From Chloromonas sp. AAM2 (Eukaryota > Chlorophyta > Chlorophyceae > Chlamydomonadales > Chlamydomonadaceae), in contig QAXH01006493.1 of NCBI GenBank assembly GCA_004335635.1, forward strand, positions 6,418-16,662: a stretch of DNA of 10,245 nucleotides, given 5' to 3'. The notes beneath the pieces are model-generated. The model worked only from the letters and a program-made list of their open reading frames with translations. It had not been told where the DNA came from and ran no database searches. Of this stretch, positions 1 through 7,000 are shown piece by piece. Positions within the stretch are counted from its first letter, which is position 1. Each line of letters starts with the position of its first letter. A program made the translations under genes and the position numbers.

Positions 1-74
1 GTCATAGGAATGATAGCGTTTCTTTTGGCTGCTACTTATAGCCGTGTCGCTTGCATTTCCAGCATAACTTGTAA

Positions 75-838
75 TACCAAGTCCAGGTACCGAGTCGGTA
101 CCAGTCAGCGTCACCGCAGGTCAAGTGTCAAGGCTCCCGTTCAGCGTACGATGTCCACAGGTGGGGTATCGCTTCGATCTCTGTTCGTTTAACCTCTCCC
201 TTATCTCATGCGAGCACACCAGGACCCAGCCAAGATCCACCGAGTCAGTCGGCTACGTCTCCCTATCTCAGTCAGCACGGGCGACCGTTTGATACATCAT
301 CAGCAGGGGGTGGGTTTGCCACTGCCTGGAGAAAAAACGCACCAGAGGGGGCGCCCACAACAACAAGCATGCACAAGATCCGCCATGCATTTGCCCAGGC
401 CATTGGCGACCGACCAGACTTCGGTACGTTCTGTTTAGTACTGTGTGCCACGTGTGTGTACCTTAGTTGCACTTGCCAACTAACTAATACCTACACCTTT
501 TGCACAGACAATGGTGCTTGCAACACTAATGATTTGTCTGCTGCCATGTGCTCGTAGAGCACGTGTTTGAGAGTGCAAGCGCTATCATGGGTACAAGCAA
601 GACCATGCTGCAGAAGGTGTACGATCGAAGACGGTTCAAACGCCGGTGCCAACAGGGTGTCCAGGACAGCATGGAGTTCTATGCCATGATGAAAGCAGAT
701 TCCAACCCATTGCCATCTGCACGGCAGCCCAACAGAAAGGTCCTGCTCCCAAGGGCACTAGGCACCAATCTGATGAAGACAGAGCAGAGGCAGGGTGACG
801 CATTTGATTTCTCTTCATCTGCAGACGATTCGCCCTGA
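75..838 (+). CDS. Tyrosine recombinase/integrase, 3' part (5' end not resolved)
   Basis: This is the catalytic C-terminal half of a tyrosine recombinase, the family that cuts and rejoins DNA through a covalent phosphotyrosine. Frame 3 is open from 75 to 423. It carries the HxxR box as HKIRHAF (His codon 372-374, Arg 381-383), preceded by a PYLSQHGRPF stretch typical of the segment before that box. An intron at 424-557 (GTACGT donor, CTCGTAG acceptor) joins it to IMGTSKTMLQKVYDRR, with the presumed nucleophile Tyr at 620-622. This resembles the family's 'GH...Y' ending, but Thr replaces the usual His. A basic and then acidic tail runs to TGA at 836-838. The first catalytic Arg and the N-terminal core-binding domain are not seen; they should lie upstream of, or in unresolved exons within, the first 270 bases. 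Known relatives include Crypton, Starship and polinton-like-virus integrases; which subgroup applies is not decidable here. The family call rests on motif spacing, not on a search. Confidence 0.68.
424..557 (+). other. Intron of the recombinase gene with two competing acceptors
   Basis: The donor is GTACGT at 424. Acceptor A (TTTTGCACAG, ending 507) follows a strong branch-point-like CTAACTAAT, gives an 84-nt intron and leads to TAG at 555-557, so the catalytic Tyr is lost. Acceptor B (CTCGTAG, ending 557) gives a 134-nt intron and restores the frame carrying the Tyr motif. The stop codon of form A is the same TAG that provides the AG of acceptor B. Both are read from sequence; usage is unknown. 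Confidence 0.5.
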
Positions 839-1010
839 CCACATCGCCCTGACACCACGGCCAGTGTCTTTTTTTCCATCAGTTTTTTTTCTGCCAACAG
901 CATCTAAGCTCCCAACACTAGGTCGGCTGAAGCTAAAATAGTGACAGCTATGCTACCTATAGCTCTAGGTAGACTACATAGCAAGGTGGTAGCATCATGG
1001 TCACTGATTG
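839..1010. other. Convergent intergenic region
   Basis: This 172-base gap separates the ends of two convergent genes. It holds two T-rich runs (868-873 and 883-890) and a short imperfect inverted repeat, CTACCTA...TAGGTAG, at about 955-974. No gene is supported here. Confidence 0.5.
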
Positions 1011-1938
1011 TCACTCAAAACAGTGGGGGGGATAGTATATGCCACCGTGCCACATGCCACCGTTCACGTCCATCATGCCTTCTGGGGCCCTAGGAGGGGA
1101 ATCTGTCCAGTGCCGTTGGTGGGCAGATTGAGGGTCGACAAGCCATTCGTCCCTTTCCTGCTGCCACTCCTGCGCACGCCGTTCATATCTTCGTTCCGCC
1201 CGGTACCGTTCCTGTGCCTCTGCATGTGCATAACAAATGGTGGGGGATGTAAAGTACTGATACTGCAAATTCTGCTGGGCAAACACTGTGATATCTGATT
1301 GGTGGTTGTGCACAATCTGTCTGCAAACTGCCCGCCTGGGGGGCAAAGCTGACTGATGACCAACATGGAGGCACTCACCAACAGCCAGCACAAAGGCAAG
1401 CGCGTGATTGGCTTCTTCCTCACTGTCGTATGTCATGTACGTGTCACCACCAAAATCGTTGACCAATTCCTTCACGACCTCCAAGGAGGAGATAAAGCCT
1501 GTTTTCCACCCCTTTCAAACTGCATACCACTTCTGAGGTGGCTCCTGCCCTGCATGCACGAGCACAAGCACAGTCGGCAAGCACAGTCGACAAGCACAGT
1601 CGACACAGTCAAGCACAGTCGGTGACACCGTCCAATGTTCGATAGCACTGTCGCAAGCGCTGCCACCAGATGCAGCTTTAGTATAAAACGTGTGTTCCTT
1701 TCATCCCGTACAACATACCTGCTGAAGACCCTGCTGATCCATCATGATGTGCTGCATCTTCAGCAGCGTGCTGGTTCAGCCATTCCTTGGCCGATGCCTC
1801 GCTGGAGAAGGACTTGTGCACATTGCCAGGAAACCCTTCCACCAAACTGCGCACAACTGTCCATGACCGGAAAATTCCTGTCTGGCGACCTCTGACCACT
1901 GCATACCACTTTTCGGATGGGGGGTCTGCATGCGCCAT
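1011..1938 (-). CDS. Tandem viroplasmin/RNase H1-type hybrid-binding-domain protein, interrupted by an in-frame TGA (probable pseudogene)
   Basis: The minus-strand gene has exon 1 at 1938-1719, a 169-nt intron at 1718-1550 (CAG|GTATGT donor, ATGCAG acceptor) and exon 2 at 1549-1011; the phases match exactly. The spliced frame is 252 codons before its TAG/TAA-type end. Residues about 10-57 form a clear viroplasmin domain (KWYAVVRGRQTGIFRSW, then EGFPGN, then SFSSEASAKEWL), the fold that in RNase H1 and caulimovirus P6 grips RNA-DNA hybrids. Residues about 80-128 form a second copy (KWYAV, stop, KGWKTGF, then a degenerate ending in TYDSEEEANHAL). The TGA at 1517-1515 lies where many family members have Trp or Arg. 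Past it the frame continues for 168 codons into a Glu/Arg-rich, probably helical stretch and a Gly/Met/Tyr-rich tail. I see no RNase H catalytic D-E-D-D set. The gene is probably disabled after domain 1, although a sequence error or read-through is possible. Confidence 0.72.
1565..1622. repeat. 13-bp minisatellite inside the hybrid-binding-gene intron
   Basis: The unit CAAGCACAGTCG(G/A) occurs at 1565-1577, 1578-1590, 1591-1603 and 1610-1622, with a 6-base partial unit at 1604-1609. It lies wholly within the intron at 1718-1550, so array length changes would not alter the protein. Confidence 0.85.
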
Positions 1939-1964
1939 GGGGATGTATATGGATGCATAAACGC

Positions 1965-2022
1965 TGCCCAGAGAGAGCGGGCGGTGCGTTGTCGCTCTCT
2001 CACCCCCCGCTCTCTCTGGGCA
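1965..2022. repeat. 22-bp inverted repeat (hairpin) upstream of the hybrid-binding gene
   Basis: The left arm 1965-1986 (TGCCCAGAGAGAGCGGGCGG...) pairs with the right arm 2001-2022 at 21 of 22 positions, around a 14-base loop at 1987-2000. It sits 27 bases upstream of the minus-strand start codon at 1938, so it may be transcribed in the 5' leader or act as a DNA cruciform. It is not flanked by obvious target-site duplications that I can identify. Confidence 0.8.
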
Positions 2023-2138
2023 TCTCAGTCACCTTCGCCCGTCTCTAGTAACATTCAAAAAGAACGACACAAATTTGAAATGGGCGACCAAAGGCATCCG
2101 AAGCCAAGAGGTTGCGTGGTGATAACGCGTGTACAAAT

Positions 2139-2608
2139 ATGTCTCCTCGAAAAAAGGAGCAACAATGCCCACCATCGAGAGTGGCGACAATAGATAAAGC
2201 CTTTCTGGGCAGAAAAATTGATCATGCAACGGATGGTGGGTTATCTGGCTTTTGCACTGGCTAACAACGTGTCTATGGAGATGTTCAAGGCGATGATTGC
2301 GGCAGCCATCGAGGGGTTCTGGCTGGCAGATGGCGCACGCCTAGACAAATCGTGCCAACGAGAATGGTGGGCGGTCATGCGGGACAGGCTCCCAATTGAA
2401 GGGATCCAAGACCTCGAGGTATGCCGCAATGTTGGTGCGCATGGCGCAAGAGGTGTTTGCATTTTTGGGCAAGGTGTGGTCTTCCCTCCATGCATTCTGT
2501 GCAGGAAAAGGCATTGAGCGGAAAGAGTTTCAGCGGAACCACATGATCCACATGTACGTTGATACGCTTGAGGCTTTGAGCGGAAAGGCTTTTCAGTGGA
2601 GGTTTTGA
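2139..2608 (+). CDS. Possible small spliced gene, function unknown
   Basis: I do not recognise this product. The most protein-like stretch is frame 1 from about 2218 to 2418. It reads as an amphipathic helical segment (MEMFKAMIAAAIEGFWLADG) followed by QREWWAVMRDRLP. An ATG at 2139 opens a basic start (MSPRKKEQQ) that could be joined to it by a 70-nt intron at 2236-2305 in matching phase; alternatively the whole frame-1 stretch is coding. A GAG|GTATGC donor at 2419 is followed by two plausible acceptors. One ends at 2504 (TCTGTGCAG) and leads quickly to a stop. The other ends at 2533 (GTTTCAG) and leads to a 24-residue end stopping at 2608. Transcript boundaries are guesses. The convergent ankyrin gene lies 295 bases downstream. 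Confidence 0.3.
2510..2600. repeat. Imperfect direct repeat of about 29 bp at the end of the unknown gene
   Basis: Copies at 2510-2537 and 2572-2600 share the core GAGCGGAAAG, then TTTCAG. In one possible splice form the first copy encodes ALSGKSFSG; the second, in the frame ending at 2608, encodes ALSGKAFQW. The two possible C-termini are therefore related by duplication. Confidence 0.6.
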
Positions 2609-2903
2609 GTTAGAAAGGGCGTAGACCCATTCTTTACGCGATTGACGCACCATAGCTGCTTTTGATTCCTTACGGATCTGTGTATGGAACAGCAGCCCCT
2701 TACTTGTGAGGAACGTTCCAGGCCACATTCCCCTGTTTGCATATAGTGATCTTTTCACACAGATAGCGTAAGAGAGTGAGTCTAACGGTCACAGAATGCA
2801 AACAACATGGTGTAAACAGCATGGATAATTATCAGATTGCAAGTTAGTCTTAAAATCACAACCCTGGCATACTGGCCCAGAGAGGCAAGGGTGTCACATT
2901 CTG
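2609..2903. other. Intergenic region, no supported gene
   Basis: This gap of about 295 bases lies between the unknown plus-strand gene and the 3' end of the minus-strand ankyrin gene. It contains isolated TGTAAAC-type motifs near 2810, like those of the larger repeat family further right. I see no RNA gene in it. Confidence 0.5.
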
Positions 2904-3758
2904 TTACAAAAGCCATGCTTTCCTATCCCTCAGAACCTGCACAACCGACTCGGGCAAATCAAAAGCTGTAAAGAATCCGAGCCCCCCCTGGTGCATATCC
3001 GCTTCAATCGTCCCTTCAGGAAAGACGTCTGCGCCATGTGTCAGCAATATGCTAACCACTTCCGCATGTCCACGACCAGCAGCCGACCTCAACGGGCTCC
3101 CCCAGTCAAAATTGACGTTCGCACCGTGTTCAAGCAGCATGGTCACCACTTCTGCATGCCCCTCATTGGCAGCATAACAAAGAGCTTCATTAACCGTACA
3201 ACGGGCCGCCTCGGCATACGCAGGATGCGCCAGAAGCACTCGCACAACCTCCACATGTCCCTGGGAACAGGATTCCTCCAATGCACTGTCATATTCAGGT
3301 AGATCTCGAGTGCAGTGGTCTAGAAGAAGGGCCACCACATGCTCGTGGCCGTGGTAGCTTGCATGAGACAGTGCATTGTAACTGAGAGGGCAGAGGTCTA
3401 CCCCACTGGCCACCATAATCCTAACTAAATCGACATGCCCCCTCTCAGCCAGGTGTTTCAAAGCTTTATTGTCGCTGCCAAGACATGCAGTCAACCACGT
3501 GACTGTCAAGTGAGGGTTCGTCAGAATTTTCTGGAAAGCAGGGAGTACACTCTTCGCAAACGGTTCTGGTACGCCTGAATATGCCAGGATGAGCGCCAAG
3601 ATGTCAGAGGGCAACTGACGGGCCCGGTCGTACCACTCAAGTGCCATGTCCGCACCGATGGGGTTTGCGTATGGCCCGATGGGGTCTGCTCCCGTGTCCA
3701 TCGTCGAGTGTTCTGCGCCCGTTGTCGATATCCTGCGACCATGCCCATCGTGAAACAT
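2904..3758 (-). CDS. Ankyrin-repeat protein with F-box-like N-terminal segment
   Basis: This is an intact, uninterrupted 284-residue reading frame. I chose the ATG at 3758 because it is the first after an in-frame stop at 3803-3801; TAA ends it at 2906-2904. After a disordered start with a small internal repeat (DPIGPYANPIGAD, residues 25-37), residues about 49-63 (LPSDILALILAYSGV) resemble the first helix of an F-box or similar adaptor motif. Five ankyrin repeats follow at about 98-127, 128-157, 158-189, 190-219 and 221-250, with the usual GH.EVV..LL.HGA.V pattern clearest in the last two. Ankyrin repeats bind proteins, and N-terminal F-box plus ankyrin proteins are known in giant viruses and many protists as ubiquitin-ligase adaptors. 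The F-box call is tentative; the ankyrin call is firm. Unlike its neighbours it has no intron and no nonsense codon. Confidence 0.85.
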   Translation of the reverse strand: MFHDGHGRRISTTGAEHSTMDTGADPIGPYANPIGADMALEWYDRARQLPSDILALILAYSGVPEPFAKSVLPAFQKILTNPHLTVTWLTACLGSDNKALKHLAERGHVDLVRIMVASGVDLCPLSYNALSHASYHGHEHVVALLLDHCTRDLPEYDSALEESCSQGHVEVVRVLLAHPAYAEAARCTVNEALCYAANEGHAEVVTMLLEHGANVNFDWGSPLRSAAGRGHAEVVSILLTHGADVFPEGTIEADMHQGGLGFFTAFDLPESVVQVLRDRKAWLL

Positions 3759-4034
3759 TGCCACAGTTGAGAAGCGATCTGAGCTTCTGGAGGGTTTGCC
3801 TCATTTCGTGTGGATCTACCACTCCCTTGCGCTCACCTTGTTTTGCACAGCGCCTTGCTGTGTCTCCCCGTCAAGTCCGAGTCCCCAAAATTTATACAAT
3901 CCACAAAAACCGTTTTGAAAACGTGCAATCGGCGAAATATTAGCATGCGCCCCCACAATTCGCCTTTGATGATGCGAAGCACCCCTAAGATGATGCGAGA
4001 GGCCCCCATTTGACGTACCCCCAATTTGCCTTTG
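3759..4034. promoter_or_regulatory. Divergent promoter region between ankyrin and primase-helicase genes
   Basis: These 276 bases separate two divergent start codons. A TATAAA on the minus strand (plus-strand 3891-3896) lies about 133 bases upstream of the ankyrin ATG and is a candidate TATA box. On the plus strand the first copy of a tandem duplication supplies a small upstream reading frame (MMRSTPKMMREAPI, stop at 4011-4013) just before the presumed primase-helicase start at 4035. Confidence 0.45.
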
Positions 4035-4097
4035 ATGATGACTAGCAACCCTAAGATGATGCGACCCATCAAGAGGCCCCCATTTGACGTACCCCCA
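3951..4097. repeat. Tandem duplication (about 70-80 bp) spanning the primase-helicase start
   Basis: Copy 1 (3951-4017) and copy 2 (4018-4097) share GCCTTTGATGATG, CCTAAGATGATGCGA and GAGGCCCCCATTTGACGTAC. Copy 2 has a 10-base insertion (CCCATCAAGA region) that prevents the stop seen in copy 1. Copy 2 encodes the first residues of the primase-helicase model. Confidence 0.85.
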
Positions 4098-7000
4098 TTG
4101 GGCTCGGAGGAAATGCGCGCGGAAGTACAAAAATATTTCGAAGACCGGTTCGCGCAAGCATGCCTGCCGCTACCACCCGTAGCTGACGGTGGTAGAGTAA
4201 TTGAATGGGTACCCTCGACGAGACGATCGAAGGAACAACATCAGCGGCACAGCGTCGCCCTCTTGTACGATAAGTTCAAGCAGGATCTACCTCATCCTCG
4301 GCACTCCCACTGCTTCCCCGTCATGCAAGTTCAATAACTTAGCTTTGTGTTGATGATCTGTGAGAATTACGGGCGGCTAGACAGCCGAGTCCGACTGCAT
4401 GCGCGCAGGTTGGAAGTATACCAGGGGGACGAGCCTGTCCGCCCTTTTCTGGACCTTGAGCTGAAGCTCAAGACTGCACCGGATGCAAACGCGCTTGCGG
4501 CGTTTGACAAGGAACTGCAAGGCTGGGTGTCAAAGGTGGTGCACGCAAACCTGAAAGTTCGAGATCTCTCTACAGGTGTGCGTCTTCTTTTCCACAGGTG
4601 TTTACACGTGTATGCTGAACCCTACTGGGGGGTTCTACCTAGGTAGAACAGTACTGTAGAAGGGCAGGGCGTAAACGGTTGTAAACAGTTTGCACGAGGT
4701 GCTGTGGGGCGTAAACGGTTGTAAAGGGTGCTGTTTACAAGCTGTAAAGGGTGGTAAAGGGGTGTAAACAGGCTGTATGGGTTGTACACAGTAACGGCTA
4801 AGCTGGTACAAGATGTAAACAGCTGTAAAGGTGGCTCAGAACACCTTGTAGAGGGTGTAAACAGTATGGATGAGGTGCTGTAGGGCGTAAACGGTTGTAA
4901 AGGGTGCTGTTTACAAGCTGTAAAGGGTGGTAAACGGGTGTAAACAGGCTGTATGGGTAGTAAACAGTAACGGGCTAAGGTGCTACAAGTTGTAAAAAGC
5001 TAAGGTCAGACTGTAAACGCTGGGGGGTCATGGATAAACAATTGCCAAGGGTGCTAATATATTTTTGCATCCCATATATACACATGCTTCACACCTTGCT
5101 TCACACCTGCTGCTACCCTCTTGCAGAAACACTCGGGTTTCATTGGGCTACGGCACATGGGTTCCTGTTCACTGATTCACAGTGGGTCTTCAAAGTTTCT
5201 TGGCGTTTGGTCGTTACTGGGGTGTGCTTCACCAGCCCACAGCAACAGCTGGCCTTCTGGGAAGCCACCCTCTTCACTGACAAAGTTTCAAAAGAAGGGA
5301 AGAAGGTCGCGCGACTGTGGGGAGCGCTGGTTGCCCACATCAAGCTGGATGAGACATCGGATTCTTCCAAACCGTAGGTGCATTATCAAAATCGAATCCT
5401 TAATCAGTGCCTTCAACACACCTTCACGACAATTGACTCCCCGTTTGCCTTTTACAACCTTTGTAGGCCTTTTGACAGATCCGTGTACCATAAGAAAGGA
5501 CCACGTCTTCTGCGGTTGGTAGGGTGCGCAAAAAAGGCCGAGGATGATGGGATTGCTGGTCGCCCCTGGGACCAGGGGCGCCCATTCACTGTTCCTACCT
5601 CATCTACGTCACTGTTTGATGACTTTCTCATCACCTCCCCCGCTGTCAGCGACAGCATGCTTGGCGCTGAACAGTCCTCATCCACTGCACAGCAAGTCAG
5701 GCCGGAACCTGCTTCATATCCGTTGAAACACACCATGAAAGTGCAGGTTGTCCGGGCTATCCAGGCAGCGTGTAAACAGGTTCAGTTTTCAGCAGAGGTG
5801 ACACAACTCTACATCAGTGCTGTTGACAAGTGTAGCTTAACTGAGGCTGAGGCCAAGTCAGTACGGCTGTACCCCGCGCGCGGGACTTCTCGCCCCTGCC
5901 TTGTGCGCGCGTTGGCGGGGCTAGAACCTACCTCTCACAGCAGCAACGGATTTTTACTGGGTTTGGGTACCATGGAGCAAGAGTGCACCTTCACCTGCTA
6001 CGCTGCTGGCTGCCCATCGCAAGTTCGCTATGTCTTACCTACCCCACAGCCTGTCGCAACCTCTGCTGGCGATGTTGACCCAACATCATCACCACGGGCG
6101 CAAGCGGGATGGCACGTACTGGACAAGGACCTACGCTCCAGGATCTCGTTTACAGCAGTTCAACTCCTAGTGGAGGTGAGTAATGCCCTAGCTTCTGTTT
6201 GACATGTTTCAGCATCCACCTGACATTCAGCAGCCACCTAAAGCCATGCCAACACCATCCACACACCATGCAGATGCCAGGGGGGTCTGACTTCTTGCAA
6301 GAGTACTTCAAGCGCTTCATTCGAGTGCATCGCGAAGGCGGCGAAGTCACCGTTTCCGTGTTTGAGTTCTCAGACCCAGATAAGGGAATCTGGTAAGCGG
6401 GTGGCACATTACTGCGACATTACTGCGATGTAAACTGGCAACAAAGCGTATATATAGAATCAACTTGCGTGGGGACACAAAACCACACTATGAGTTTTGC
6501 ACTGCCTTTGCAGCGCTGTCAAACAATTTCCCAAGCGCAACCTCCTCTCGTCTTTTCCCGCGCTATGCCAAACACGCCTGGCGAAGGACGGGGAAGAGGA
6601 TGCAAGCAAGCAAGGTCCTCTGCTGGACTACATAGACAAACAGTTGAACACCCATCAGGTGACCCCCTGCGTTGCGAACGACTTTCGGTGTGCTGCAGCA
6701 CGTGGAGTCCCGGAGGAAGATATCATCAAGACTGACAGCGCCCCCTTCATGTACTGGCGTCTGCAAGCTATCCAAGAAGGGGTAAGAGAATGTACATACA
6801 CCGTCAGAAAGGTAACAGAAGGTCGACCAGGGACAGGGAAGTGGCGTGCTCCTCATTCTTCTGGTCTCCTCATGTCCCCTGTGCATGTCCCTCACATGCA
6901 GGATGACATCAAATCGGCTGCAGTGTTCAAGTTCATTCGCGAGCTGCTGTGCTCGGGAGTGCAAGAAGTGCTTACGTACTTGTTGGAGTGGATGCGCCTG

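Larger units (their letters stand above)
4343..5520 (+). other. AEP primase catalytic region (exons 2-4)
   Basis: Three exons rebuild the primase active site. Motif I is VRPFLDLELK, with metal-binding Asp at 4452 and Glu at 4458. Motif II is FKVSWRLVV, with Ser at 5198 and Arg at 5204 where many relatives have His. Motif III is PFDRSVYHKKGPRLLRLVG, with Asp at 5474 followed by the typical Arg-rich 'sugar-gate' strand. Introns 4576-5126 and 5374-5466 separate the motifs, so none would be complete in an unspliced reading. Confidence 0.8.

Noticed and set aside
1008..1298. Plus-strand frame opposite the hybrid-binding gene's second exon
   Set aside because: No motif; it is antisense to the frame that continues the second viroplasmin domain.
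2375..2758. 127-codon minus-strand open frame
   Set aside because: No recognisable motif. It overlaps the more protein-like plus-strand frame, but it is not fully excluded because that gene is itself weak.
3816..4157. Minus-strand frames across the tandem duplication
   Set aside because: Their repeated residues simply reflect the duplicated DNA, and they oppose the start of the primase-helicase.
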